Source: Bradyrhizobium sp. Tv2a-2 (GTDB taxonomy: Bacteria > Pseudomonadota > Alphaproteobacteria > Rhizobiales > Xanthobacteraceae). From it: a stretch of DNA of 64,000 nt. The stretch covers positions 310,001-374,000 of the forward strand of contig NZ_AXAI01000001.1 of assembly GCF_000472425.1 (NCBI RefSeq). The letters are read 5' to 3'. Under the pieces are notes generated by a model. That model saw only the letters and a list, made by a program, of their open reading frames with translations, was not told the DNA's origin and did no database searches. Below, one piece after another: positions 53,770 to 62,098 of this stretch. The stretch's first letter is position 1; every line of letters starts with the position of its first letter. Both the position numbers and the translations under genes were made by a program.

Positions 53770-54507
53770 TCACCACTTCTCGCCAAAGGGACGGATCTCC
53801 AATTCAAACGTCCAGGCGGTCCGCGGCTGCTGATAAAGCTGCCAATAGGATTCGGCGACGGATGCCGGCGGCATCAGCAGATCCGGGTTGTCGAGCGCGT
53901 TCGGCCCCAACGCTTCCAGCCGCCGCTGCCGCACCCATTCGGTATCGACGCCGGAATCAATGATGAGATGGGCGACGTGGATATTTTGTGGTCCCAGTTC
54001 GCGAGCCGCGGCCTGCGCGACCGCTCGCAGACCAAACTTCGCACTGGCAAACGCCGCGTAACCGATGCCGCCGCGCAGGGATGCGGTGGCGCCGGTGAAG
54101 AAGATGTTGCCCTTGCCCCGCGGCAGCATCAACCTTGCGGCCTCTCGCCCGGCGAGGAAGCCGGAGTAGCAAGCCATTTCCCACACTTTCCGGAACACAC
54201 GCTCGGTCGTCTCCAGGATCGGAAAATTGACGTTGGCGCCGATGTTGAAGATGCAGACCTCGAGCGGCGCGTGCTTGTCGGCGTCATTGAGGAAGGAGAT
54301 GATCTCCTCCTCCTTGCGCGCGTCGAGCGAGCGGGCGTGAATTTCGCCACCCGCCTCCTCGATCGCCTTCACCAGCGGCTCGAGCTTGGCGCCATTGCGG
54401 CGACCGGCAAACACCGTAAAGCCCTCGGCAGCAAACTTCTTGGCGATCTCGCCGCCGATAAAATCACCGGCGCCGATCACGGCTACGGTTGCGTTTCTCT
54501 TGGACAA
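53770..54507 (-). CDS. atypical SDR-family protein lacking the catalytic Tyr
   Basis: 245 residues. The Rossmann start is VAVIGAGDFIGGEIAKKFAAEG (GAGxxIG rather than TGxxxGIG). The catalytic Ser is in TGATASLRGG, but the position of the active-site Tyr (YxxxK) is Phe: AFASAKFGL. It ends with a TWAFTFE-like WTFELEIRPFGEKW. A paralogue at 56344 has the same substitution. It may use NAD(P) in another way or act as a non-classical reductase. Second gene of the operon headed by the acyl-CoA ligase. Confidence 0.88.
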   Translation of the reverse strand: MSKRNATVAVIGAGDFIGGEIAKKFAAEGFTVFAGRRNGAKLEPLVKAIEEAGGEIHARSLDARKEEEIISFLNDADKHAPLEVCIFNIGANVNFPILETTERVFRKVWEMACYSGFLAGREAARLMLPRGKGNIFFTGATASLRGGIGYAAFASAKFGLRAVAQAAARELGPQNIHVAHLIIDSGVDTEWVRQRRLEALGPNALDNPDLLMPPASVAESYWQLYQQPRTAWTFELEIRPFGEKW

Positions 54508-54548
54508 GATGTCCTCCGTTGGTTGAAATGGCGCCCTCCCTGTGGGGA

Positions 54549-56117
54549 TCAGGCGATCTTCTCCTGCGCTTTCAAGGATTGTGCGAGCTGATGCTTGAGG
54601 ATTTTTCCGGTCGAGGTTGCCGGCAATGCATCGAGCACGATGATGTCCGAGGGCCGCTTGTAGGGCGCGAGCTGGTCCCTGACATAGTCCATCAGGTCGG
54701 CACCTCTGGTGCGCGCGCCCTTGATCACCTGCACGAAGGCAATAACCTCCTCATTGCCATCCACGGGACGTCCGACGACGGCCGACTGGACGACATCCTT
54801 ATGTGTGTTCAGCACCGCCTCGATCTCCGCGGGATAAACATTGAACCCGGAGCGGATGATCATCTCCTTGGTACGGCCGACGATATAGAGGCGATCGTCA
54901 TCGAAGCGGGCGAGATCACCGGTGTTGAACCAGCCCTCGCTGTCGATGACTTTTGCCGTGAGATCCGGCGCGCGATAATAGCCGCGCATGACATTGCGGC
55001 CGCGCACATGAAGCTCGCCGATTTCGCCCGGCCGCAGCGGCAGCCCGTCGATCGTCCGCACCCGCGCTTCCACGCCCGACAGCAGTGTCCCGACCGTGTT
55101 GTCCGAACGTGGCGCATCGAATCGCACGCCTGAAATGCCGGGCGAGCATTCGGTGATGCCGTAACCATTGGACAGCGGCAGCCCGAGCTCGGCCTCGACG
55201 CGCGATTTCAGGTCAAGATCGAGCGGCGCGCCTGCGACCGCGATCAGCCGCAGCGCCCCGCGGTCGAGTTGCTTCAGGCCCGCGAGGGTCTTGTATTCGA
55301 GCAAGCGCTGATAGGTGGCGGGCACGCCGTTGAGGATGGTGATGCCCTCATCCTTCATGGCCTTCGCCAGTGCGGCCGGATCGTATTTGCTGACAAGCCG
55401 CACGGCACCGCCGACCATCAGCGTCATGAGGAGGAGCGAAATGCCGACAATGTGCGAGATCGGCAACACCACGTAGAGCTTGTCCTCCGGACCCATTTTG
55501 CGAAAGTGCGCCGTGATCGCAGCGCTGATCAGCAGGTTTTCATGTGACAGCATCACGCCCTTTGGGGTACCTGTCGTTCCCGACGTGTAGATCAGGACGG
55601 CGATTTGCCTTGCCGGATCGTCCTCGACGGGTTCGGGCACCGTATCCGCGTTCAGCGCACTGACTGCGATGTCTTTCAGCGGGCCGATCTGCCGGGTTTC
55701 CGCGCCAAGCCGCGTGGCGTGCGCCGCGGCCTCCTTGGACACGCTGCTCGTCAGGAAAACCCGGCGCGCACCGCTGTGCTGTCGGATTTGGTCGATTTCT
55801 CGCGCCGCAAGACGCGGGTTTGCCACGATCGCCCAGGCATCGATCCGGCTCGCGGCCAAGAGGAGCCCCGCCAGCGCGATGCAGTTTTCGCTGACGATAA
55901 TCATGCGGTCGCCGGCCCTGATTCCAAGCGTCGTGAGATGATTGGCGATCTCGCCGATGTAGCGACCGAGTTCGCCATAGGTCCAGGAGTGACTGTCTTC
56001 CGTCAGCGCGATGCGCTCGGGCGTTTCGGCAATGTACCGCTCCGCGGCCAGATGCAGGCGCCGTGGCAGCGTGGCCCCGAGTTCGTCGACATCGATCGTT
56101 TGCGAAGAATCCGCCAC
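54549..56117 (-). CDS. AMP-forming acyl-CoA ligase
   Basis: 522 residues of the ANL superfamily. It activates a carboxylic acid to its CoA thioester through an acyl-adenylate. Motifs: P-loop YTSGTTGTPKGVMLSH, NGYGITECSPG, YIVGRTKEMIIRSGFNVYPAEIE and the catalytic Lys in PATSTGKILKHQL. First gene of a four-gene minus-strand operon (ligase, SDR, NMO, flavin reductase). The promoter region contains the AGTTCT-N5-AGAACT site at 56172-56188. The acid is unknown. Confidence 0.93.
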   Translation of the reverse strand: MADSSQTIDVDELGATLPRRLHLAAERYIAETPERIALTEDSHSWTYGELGRYIGEIANHLTTLGIRAGDRMIIVSENCIALAGLLLAASRIDAWAIVANPRLAAREIDQIRQHSGARRVFLTSSVSKEAAAHATRLGAETRQIGPLKDIAVSALNADTVPEPVEDDPARQIAVLIYTSGTTGTPKGVMLSHENLLISAAITAHFRKMGPEDKLYVVLPISHIVGISLLLMTLMVGGAVRLVSKYDPAALAKAMKDEGITILNGVPATYQRLLEYKTLAGLKQLDRGALRLIAVAGAPLDLDLKSRVEAELGLPLSNGYGITECSPGISGVRFDAPRSDNTVGTLLSGVEARVRTIDGLPLRPGEIGELHVRGRNVMRGYYRAPDLTAKVIDSEGWFNTGDLARFDDDRLYIVGRTKEMIIRSGFNVYPAEIEAVLNTHKDVVQSAVVGRPVDGNEEVIAFVQVIKGARTRGADLMDYVRDQLAPYKRPSDIIVLDALPATSTGKILKHQLAQSLKAQEKIA

Positions 56118-56171
56118 CGCTTACCTCCTTTGAATACCGCTCCCACCCGCCACTTGTTGCGTCCCACTTAA

Positions 56172-56188
56172 AGTTCTTTTTTAGAACT
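56172..56188. promoter_or_regulatory. 17-bp operator site A (acyl-CoA ligase operon)
   Basis: AGTTCT-N5-AGAACT, perfect inverted repeat, 55 bases before the ligase start. On the minus strand it exactly fills the 17-base space between a TTGACT -35 (56189-56194) and TTAAGT at the -10 position (56166-56171). Confidence 0.75.
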
Positions 56189-56311
56189 AGTCAAGCACCG
56201 ATCGAGTCTCGAGGAAGAGAATGCGGATGAAAGGCGATAAACTGACCGTTATCACGCCGCCCGCTGGAAGGAATTTCTGTTTACAACACCCGATACTCGT
56301 CCTATCAATAA

Positions 56312-56328
56312 AGTACTAAAACAGAACT
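56312..56328. promoter_or_regulatory. 17-bp operator site B (SDR-GST operon)
   Basis: AGTACT-N5-AGAACT, one mismatch between the arms, 15 bases before the SDR start. It lies just downstream of a plausible plus-strand promoter, TTTACA (56280-56285)-N17-TATCAA (56303-56308), so it would cover the transcription start. Confidence 0.65.
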
Positions 56329-56343
56329 CTATGGGAGAGACCG

Positions 56344-57084
56344 ATGGCCAGTCGCGGCGTAGCCATTCTTGTCGGAGCCGGGGACGCGATCGGAGCTGCT
56401 GTCGCGCGCCGTTTTGCCAAAGGCGGCTATGCCGTCTGCATCTGCCGCCGCGAGGCCGCCAAATCACAACAGCTCATCGACGAGTTGAGAGCCGCCGATC
56501 ACGAGGCCTACGCTTTCAGCGTGGACGCCCGGCAAGAGGCGGAAGTCCAGGCCTTGTTCGCTCGCGTCGAAAAGGAGATCGGACCGATCGAGGTTTGCCT
56601 CTTCAACGCCGGATCGAACGTCAACAAGCCGCTGCTCGACACCACGGAAAAGCTGTTCTTCAAGGCCTGGGAGCTCGCGTGCTACGCCGGCTTCCTGGTC
56701 GGCCGCGAGGCGGCGCGCGTGATGGCGCCGCGGGGCCGCGGAACGATCCTCTTCACCGGCGCGACTGCGTCGTTGCGCGGCGGCAAGGGATTTGCGGCCT
56801 TTGCTGCGGCAAAGTTCGGACTGCGCGCCGTGGCACAGGCAATGGCCCGCGAACTGGGCCCGAACAACATCCACGTCGCGCATCTCATCATCGATGCAGC
56901 GGTTGACAGCGATGCCATTCGTGCACGCTTCAAGGCGATGCGCGGCATCGAGGCAGAGGACATCGCGCCCGGAAGCCTGGTCAAGACGGAGACCATTGCC
57001 GACGCCTATTGGTTCGTGCACCAGCAGCCGAAGGACGGCTGGACCCACGAGCTCGATCTCCGACCCGCGGTGGAGACATGGTGA
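56344..57084 (+). CDS. atypical SDR-family protein lacking the catalytic Tyr (paralogue)
   Basis: 246 residues, clearly a paralogue of the protein at 53770: VAILVGAGDAIGAAVARRFAKGG, EVCLFNAGSNVNKPLLDTTEK, FTGATASLRGGKGFAAFAAAKFGLRAVAQAMARELGPNNIH (read in parts), WTHELDLRPAVETW. The active-site Tyr is again Phe (FAAAK), while the Ser and Lys remain. GGGAGAG precedes the ATG. It is the first gene of a plus-strand pair with a GST-like gene, transcribed away from the acyl-CoA ligase operon. Confidence 0.88.
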   Translation: MASRGVAILVGAGDAIGAAVARRFAKGGYAVCICRREAAKSQQLIDELRAADHEAYAFSVDARQEAEVQALFARVEKEIGPIEVCLFNAGSNVNKPLLDTTEKLFFKAWELACYAGFLVGREAARVMAPRGRGTILFTGATASLRGGKGFAAFAAAKFGLRAVAQAMARELGPNNIHVAHLIIDAAVDSDAIRARFKAMRGIEAEDIAPGSLVKTETIADAYWFVHQQPKDGWTHELDLRPAVETW

Positions 57085-57085
57085 C

Positions 57086-57778
57086 ATGGGCGACACGCCT
57101 GACCTGACGCTGTGGGGCGTCGGCACCAGCCGCACTATTCGCGCGCACTGGGCGATGTACGAGCTCGACCTGCCCTACAAGGTCAAGCCGATCGGCCCGC
57201 GGACCGGCGAGACCAAGACGGCGGAATACACCAGGCTCAACCCACGGCAAAAGGTTCCCCTGCTGCAGGACGGCGATTTCTGCATCGGCGAGAGCGCGGC
57301 GATCGTTGCCTATCTTTCACGGACCTATTCAACGGAGGGGCGGCAGCTGATCCCCGAGAGGCAACGCGACTACGCCGCCTGGCTCGAATGGTGCTTCTTC
57401 ATCGTGGCCGAACTCGATTCGACGAGTCTCTATGTCATGCGGCGGCATCGCGCGGACGCGCTCGGTCCGATCTATGGCATCGCGCCCGACGTGGTCGCCA
57501 AGGCCGCCGAGTATTTCCGCGAACAGCTGCGGCATGTCGAAGCGGCGCTAGCGGACGGCCGCACTTTTCTCATGGGCGACCAGTTCACCAGCGCCGACAT
57601 CCTTTTGACGACTTGCCTCGACTGGGCCATCGCTTACGGCGTCGGCATCTGCGACAACGCCCATCCCTACCGCGATCGCATCCGCGAGCGGCCGGCCTAT
57701 CTGCGAGGCCAGGAAGCCAACGTGCCACTCGCGCCGATCGTGCCGCCACCGGCCAAGCCGCGTTTAGCGGGCGATTGA
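57086..57778 (+). CDS. glutathione S-transferase-family protein
   Basis: 230 residues with the thioredoxin-like GST N-domain (LTLWGVGTSRTIRAHWAMYELDLPYKV, KVPLLQDGDFCIGESAAIVAYL with the glutathione-contact ES) and an all-helical C-domain (TSADILLTTCLDWAIAYGV). The early TSRT may supply the catalytic Ser. It starts one base after the SDR stop, so the two are co-translated. Possible roles are glutathione-dependent isomerisation or removal of reactive intermediates in the pathway. Confidence 0.88.
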   Translation: MGDTPDLTLWGVGTSRTIRAHWAMYELDLPYKVKPIGPRTGETKTAEYTRLNPRQKVPLLQDGDFCIGESAAIVAYLSRTYSTEGRQLIPERQRDYAAWLEWCFFIVAELDSTSLYVMRRHRADALGPIYGIAPDVVAKAAEYFREQLRHVEAALADGRTFLMGDQFTSADILLTTCLDWAIAYGVGICDNAHPYRDRIRERPAYLRGQEANVPLAPIVPPPAKPRLAGD

Positions 57779-57977
57779 TTCGCCGGACCTTGCCGCGGCC
57801 GCAGTTCACACCTCTCCTGGAGAGAGAGGCCGATTTGCGGAGCTAATCGGCCGAGGCGTTACGGTCGCTCATTGGCGGTGCTGCCCCTCACCCGGATCGC
57901 CGCGCGATCCGACCACTCCCAGCCGGGAAGAGCTGGACCTCATCTGCGGGAGCCTCTCAAACACGAATGATGCGGCT

Positions 57978-59177
57978 TCAGCCCGCAAGGCGCACGGCCT
58001 TTTCTTCGACCATCCGGTTGATCGCGGCGTCATCATAGCCGAGCTCGCTCAGCACCTCGCGCGTGTGCTCGCCGATGCGCGGGGCTGGGCCGCCGATAGC
58101 GGCTTCGTTCAGCTCGAAGCGCGCGGCAGGCTTGGGTTGGCGCACCTTGCCGACGCTGGGTTGGTCGATCTCGGTGATGATCCCGCGCGCGACCACTTGC
58201 TCGTTATGGATGATCTCGGAGCGGCGCAGGATCGGTGCGCAGGGCACATCGGCCGCGTCCAGCCGCTCCAGCCACTCGGCCGTGCTGTGCTGGCTGATAT
58301 ATTCCTGCATCTTGTTGATTCGCGCGGTAGCATTGATGCTGCGGCCACCCGGCGTTGCAAAGCGCGCGTCGTTGGCGAGTTCCGGATCGCCGGTCGCACG
58401 GCAAAAGCCCTGCCATTCGGAATCGGAGATGGTGCCAGCGGTGATATAGCCATCACTGGTTTTGAAGACGAGATCCGGGCGATCGTTGGGATCGGTGGCC
58501 GTTGCCTCGGCGCCAACCACGGTGTATTGCATCATGCCTTCCGGCCACAGATAGGAGATCATCACATCCAGCATCGCAAGCTGGATATGATCGCCCTGCC
58601 CGGTCTTCTCCCTGGCGTAGAGCGCAGCCGCCACAGCCTGTGCCGTCATCACGGCGGTGGTCTTGTCGCAAACGATGGTACGGATCATCTGCGGGCGGTT
58701 GGTGACCGGCTGCGACTGGATATCGGCAAAGCCCGACAGCCCCTGAATGATGGGATCGTAGACCCGCTTCTTCACATAGGGCCCGGTTTCACCGACACCG
58801 CTGATCGAGACATAGATCAGCCGCGGATGGCGGGCGCGCAGCTCCTCGACTCCAAGGCCAAGCCGCTCCATGGTGCCGGGCCGGAAATTCTGCACCAGCA
58901 CGTCGGCTTTCGCCACGAGCTTGGCTAGCACCTCGCGACCCGAAGCACTCTTGACATCGATGGCAAGCGAGCGTTTGCCGCGATTGGAGGAGATGAACAG
59001 TGCCGAGAACTCTCCCTTCTTGTCGATGGTCGCCCGGCTGCGCCGGGTGATATCGCCGGAGACCGGCTCGATCTTCAGGACATCGGCGCCCTGGTCGGCC
59101 ATGAACATGGTTGCGAACGGGCCGGAGACCACGCCCGTGAGGTCAAGCACGCGAACGCCATTGAGTGGACCGGGCAT
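57978..59177 (-). CDS. CaiB/BaiF-type CoA-transferase
   Basis: 399 residues, family III CoA-transferase: MPGPLNGVRVLDLTGVVSGPFATMFMADQGADVLKIEP, catalytic Asp in TIVCDKTTAVMTAQAVAAALYARE. It follows the isomerase-like gene by 54 bases on the same strand and is probably driven by the promoter at site C. The upstream gap to the GST gene (57779-57977) is G+C rich and holds no gene. The donor and acceptor acids are unknown. Confidence 0.92.
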   Translation of the reverse strand: MPGPLNGVRVLDLTGVVSGPFATMFMADQGADVLKIEPVSGDITRRSRATIDKKGEFSALFISSNRGKRSLAIDVKSASGREVLAKLVAKADVLVQNFRPGTMERLGLGVEELRARHPRLIYVSISGVGETGPYVKKRVYDPIIQGLSGFADIQSQPVTNRPQMIRTIVCDKTTAVMTAQAVAAALYAREKTGQGDHIQLAMLDVMISYLWPEGMMQYTVVGAEATATDPNDRPDLVFKTSDGYITAGTISDSEWQGFCRATGDPELANDARFATPGGRSINATARINKMQEYISQHSTAEWLERLDAADVPCAPILRRSEIIHNEQVVARGIITEIDQPSVGKVRQPKPAARFELNEAAIGGPAPRIGEHTREVLSELGYDDAAINRMVEEKAVRLAG

Positions 59178-59231
59178 AACGCTCTCCTTGCTATCATTGT
59201 TTTGGTGCGAGGCTTGCTGTGAGCCCGTACC

Positions 59232-59864
59232 TCAGCCGGCCTTCGCCAGGCTTGTCTGCCTCACGATCTCCTCCTCGACGTCCCGCAGCTGATCCTTGCC
59301 GAAGAACATCTCCTTGCCAACGAAAAATGTCGGCGAGCCGAAAGCGCCGCGCGCCACCGCGTCATTGGTCAGGTCGAGCAGCCGCTTCTTGACGTCGTCC
59401 TGCTGGGCCCGCGCCATCAGCCGCTCGATATCGACACCGGACGACTTGAACGCCGCCTTGAACACCTCGACATCATCCATCTTTTTCGGCTCTTCCCACA
59501 TATGGTGATAGGCGGCGCGGAAATACGGTTCGAACACGCCCTCGAACTGGGCGGCAACTGCGCCACGCATCAGCATCAACGTGTTGACGGGAAAGAACGG
59601 ATTTGAGCGAAAGCGCGTGACGTCGTGGCGGCGGATGAAGCGCTGCGTCTCCAGCGCCTGGTATTCCGGCTTGTTCTTGATGTCGCGCAGCGACTCGGCC
59701 GGCGACATGTTGCCGGTCAGCTTGTAGATGCCGCCGAGCAGGACCGGGACATAGTCGAACTTGACCCCGGTGCGCCGCTCAATTGGGGGAATCGCGCATT
59801 CCGCCAGATAGGCATTCGGACTACCGAAGTCGAACTGGAATTCAACCTTCAGGGGCTTTGCCAC
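59232..59864 (-). CDS. 2-hydroxychromene-2-carboxylate isomerase-like (DsbA-family) protein
   Basis: 210 residues, thioredoxin fold with a helical insertion, kappa-GST/HCCA-isomerase group. The catalytic Ser lies in FQFDFGSPNAYLAECAIPPIE; RFRSNPFFPVNTLMLMRGAVAA and GAFGSPTFFVGKEMFFGKDQL are typical. In naphthalene breakdown this enzyme uses glutathione to isomerise 2-hydroxychromene-2-carboxylate; many relatives work on other compounds. Its presence beside a GST points to a glutathione-assisted step on an aromatic or alicyclic compound. Confidence 0.88.
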   Translation of the reverse strand: MAKPLKVEFQFDFGSPNAYLAECAIPPIERRTGVKFDYVPVLLGGIYKLTGNMSPAESLRDIKNKPEYQALETQRFIRRHDVTRFRSNPFFPVNTLMLMRGAVAAQFEGVFEPYFRAAYHHMWEEPKKMDDVEVFKAAFKSSGVDIERLMARAQQDDVKKRLLDLTNDAVARGAFGSPTFFVGKEMFFGKDQLRDVEEEIVRQTSLAKAG

Positions 59865-59937
59865 CGGCTTCTCCTCCCGGACGTGGATCGAACTCTTTGC
59901 GGGCCGGGCCGCCGCGCTCCCAGCAAGCCATTTCTAT

Positions 59938-59954
59938 AGTTCTAAAATTGAACT
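59938..59954. promoter_or_regulatory. 17-bp operator site C (isomerase/CoA-transferase operon)
   Basis: AGTTCT-N5-TGAACT, 74 bases before the isomerase start. On the minus strand a TTGACA -35 (59954-59959) abuts it and TAGAAA/TATAGA at the -10 position follows on the other side. Confidence 0.7.
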
Positions 59955-60049
59955 GTCAATGCGAGTCGGGGCGTCGGCCGCCGGGCAGAGCAGCAGAGCA
60001 GCCCTGCATTTCCGCTCCGCGCGACCCTGGAAGTGGTTGTGAAAGCTAC

Positions 60050-60066
60050 AGTACCTATTTAGAATG
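60050..60066. promoter_or_regulatory. 17-bp operator-like site F and promoter of the HxlR gene
   Basis: AGTACC-N5-AGAATG, a weaker match to the AGTTCT-N5-AGAACT theme. It overlaps the spacer and -10 of a good plus-strand promoter, TTGTGA (60037-60042)-N17-TAGAAT (60060-60065), 56 bases before the HxlR start. Confidence 0.5.
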
Positions 60067-60121
60067 ATGACATGACCGCCGCGCAATTCGGGACTTGGGC
60101 GGGGTGACTGGAGAAAATGTG

Positions 60122-60643
60122 ATGAGATGGGATGCCCTTGAGGAAGAGCCCTGCTCGGTGGCCCGCACCATAGGCGTCATCGGCGACCGCTGGACGCTTC
60201 TGATCCTGCGCGAATGTTTTCTGCGCACCAGGCGCTTCGAGGGGTTCCAGTCGGCGCTCGGCATCACCCGCCATCTGCTTGCGGAACGGCTCAAGAAGCT
60301 GGTCCGGACCGGCATCCTCCGCCGCATTCCTTACCAGGAATCGCCGAAGCGTCATGAATATATCCTGACCCAGAAGGGCCTCGATCTCTACCCGATCATG
60401 ATGGCGATCGTGCATTGGGGCGACACTCACATGGTCGACGAGCGTGGCCGGCCGCTGCTGCATGAGCACAAGAAATGCGGCAAGGTGTTCGATCCGGTGA
60501 TGGTCTGCTCCGAATGCGGCGAGCCTCTGGCGGCGAAGGAAGTCACCACGCGCCCCGGCCCCGGCGCGCGGCCTCGGCCCGACAGGCGCCCCGCGGAGAG
60601 CGAGGCCAAGCCGAAGGCCAGAAAGCGCGCCGCGGCGGCCTGA
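60122..60643 (+). CDS. HxlR-family transcriptional regulator with Cys-rich tail
   Basis: 173 residues. Winged helix at about 10-105: CSVARTIGVIGDRWTLLILRE, FEGFQSALGITRHLLAERLKKLVRTGILRRIPYQESPKRHEYILTQKG (read in parts). After it comes HKKCGKVFDPVMVCSECGEPL, a C-x9-C-x2-C arrangement that could bind zinc or sense electrophiles, then a basic Pro/Arg/Lys tail. The ATG at 60122 has GGAGAAAATGTG upstream. It lies in the middle of the six-site promoter set and is the best candidate for its regulator. Confidence 0.9.
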   Translation: MRWDALEEEPCSVARTIGVIGDRWTLLILRECFLRTRRFEGFQSALGITRHLLAERLKKLVRTGILRRIPYQESPKRHEYILTQKGLDLYPIMMAIVHWGDTHMVDERGRPLLHEHKKCGKVFDPVMVCSECGEPLAAKEVTTRPGPGARPRPDRRPAESEAKPKARKRAAAA

Positions 60644-60680
60644 GCCGAAGTTGTTCGCGCCGCCGCTGGCGGCGCGCGAC

Positions 60681-61880
60681 TCACTCCGATGACGCGTCCA
60701 GCACCTCGCTGAACAAGTCCCAATGGTCGCCGGTCCAGCGCTGCAGCCGCATCTGGGTGTAATTCATGTTGACCTTGTCCGACGTGTTGACGGTGATACC
60801 CGGCAACAGCGTGGGCAATGCTACATCGTGCAACGACCTCGCCTGCTTGATGATGTTGGCGCGCGACAGGTCATCGCCACACTGCCTGAGCAGCCTCTCG
60901 AGCAGCATGGCCTGGGTGTAGCCGTACAGGTAATTGTTCTCTGAGATATCGATGCCGGGCAGGTATTTGTCGACGAAGGCGCGATAACTTTTTGCACCCT
61001 CGTTCTGATCCCACTGCGAATCCGCAGGGTCTATCGTGATGCTGCCGACAATGACGCCAGTCGACACATCCAGGCCCGCCGGCTTCAGAGTGGCACCGAC
61101 CGAGGCCGATGGATAATTCAAGATAATGAGCGGCGTCCAGCCGAGCTCATGCGCTTTGCGGATCGCCTGTGCCGCGAATTTCGGCGTCCCCGCCACCAGT
61201 AGCGCTTCGGCACCGCTGCTTTTCAGGGTGACCACTTGCGAATCGACCGTGGGATCGCTGACCTCGTACGAGACGGCTGCAACCCTCCTGTCGAAATCGT
61301 TTTTAAGCACGCTCTTGAACGCGTTGACATAGTCCTTGCCGAGGTCGTCGTTCTGAAAAAGGATCGCGTATTTCGCGTTCGGCAGCGTCCTGGTCAGATA
61401 TCTGGCGTAGATCTTCCCTTCCGTATCGTAGCTCACGATGCTTGTCGTCGTCAGCGGGTAATTCTGGACATCGGTGAACTTGCTCGATCCCGTTACGATG
61501 CCAATGGACGGCACTTTCTTGCTCAGCAGATATTTCGCAGTCGCCGAGTTGCCGGGCGTTCCATGCTCGCTGAACATGAATGCGACCTCGTCGCTCTCGA
61601 CCAGCTTCCGCGCTTGCTCAACCGATTTGGGGGGACTGTAGGCGTCGTCATAGGCGATGTAGTTGACCTTGCGGCCGTTGATCCCGCCGCGGTCGTTGAT
61701 CGACTGCACATAGGCGAGCATCGCCTTGCCGACCAACCCGAACGCAGAGGCCGGGCCACTGAACGCAAAGATACCGCCGATCTTGATCTCGGTCGACGTC
61801 ACGCCCGGCGTGTCGCCCGCAACCGCGGATGTCACCACCATGCCGCTCAGCGCGCACGCAAGCATCAGCGCTCTCATCAT
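60681..61880 (-). CDS. branched-chain-amino-acid-type ABC solute-binding protein
   Basis: 399 residues with a signal peptide (cut near SAVAGD) and a Peripla_BP_6/LivK-type fold: EIKIGGIFAFSGPASAFGLVGKAMLAYVQSINDRGGINGRKVNYIAYDDAYSPPKSVEQARKLVE (read in parts). In Rhodopseudomonas and Bradyrhizobium such proteins often bind aromatic or fatty acids rather than amino acids. No permease or ATPase gene is in the window, so it must use components encoded elsewhere. Its promoter carries site D. ATG 61880 is chosen; 61877 is also possible. Confidence 0.9.
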   Translation of the reverse strand: MMRALMLACALSGMVVTSAVAGDTPGVTSTEIKIGGIFAFSGPASAFGLVGKAMLAYVQSINDRGGINGRKVNYIAYDDAYSPPKSVEQARKLVESDEVAFMFSEHGTPGNSATAKYLLSKKVPSIGIVTGSSKFTDVQNYPLTTTSIVSYDTEGKIYARYLTRTLPNAKYAILFQNDDLGKDYVNAFKSVLKNDFDRRVAAVSYEVSDPTVDSQVVTLKSSGAEALLVAGTPKFAAQAIRKAHELGWTPLIILNYPSASVGATLKPAGLDVSTGVIVGSITIDPADSQWDQNEGAKSYRAFVDKYLPGIDISENNYLYGYTQAMLLERLLRQCGDDLSRANIIKQARSLHDVALPTLLPGITVNTSDKVNMNYTQMRLQRWTGDHWDLFSEVLDASSE

Positions 61881-61961
61881 CGAGCTCTCCTCCATTTTGT
61901 CGGATCGGGACCGCCAGCCGGCCAGCCGCGACGCCTCCTGCTTATTGCGCGTCGAAACTAC

Positions 61962-61978
61962 AGTTCTATTTTTGAACT
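61962..61978. promoter_or_regulatory. 17-bp operator site D (solute-binding protein gene)
   Basis: AGTTCT-N5-TGAACT, 82 bases before the start at 61880. On the minus strand a TTGACA -35 (61979-61984) directly abuts it, so the site occupies the promoter spacer, as at site A. Confidence 0.75.
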
Positions 61979-62036
61979 TGTCAAGCTATAGTGATCTCGT
62001 ACGACCTGTCATGCGTACTCATTTGCTCGATTTATC

Positions 62037-62053
62037 AGTTCTATTTTGGTATC
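62037..62053. promoter_or_regulatory. operator half-site E (enoyl-CoA hydratase gene)
   Basis: AGTTCT-N5-GGTATC: the left 11 bases (AGTTCTATTTT) are identical to site D, the right arm is degenerate. It lies 46 bases before the enoyl-CoA hydratase start, on the side of the plus-strand transcript. Confidence 0.45.
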
Positions 62054-62098
62054 TTTAGGAAATATTCCGAGGCTTGGCGAGACAGGAGCAAGAAGGCC

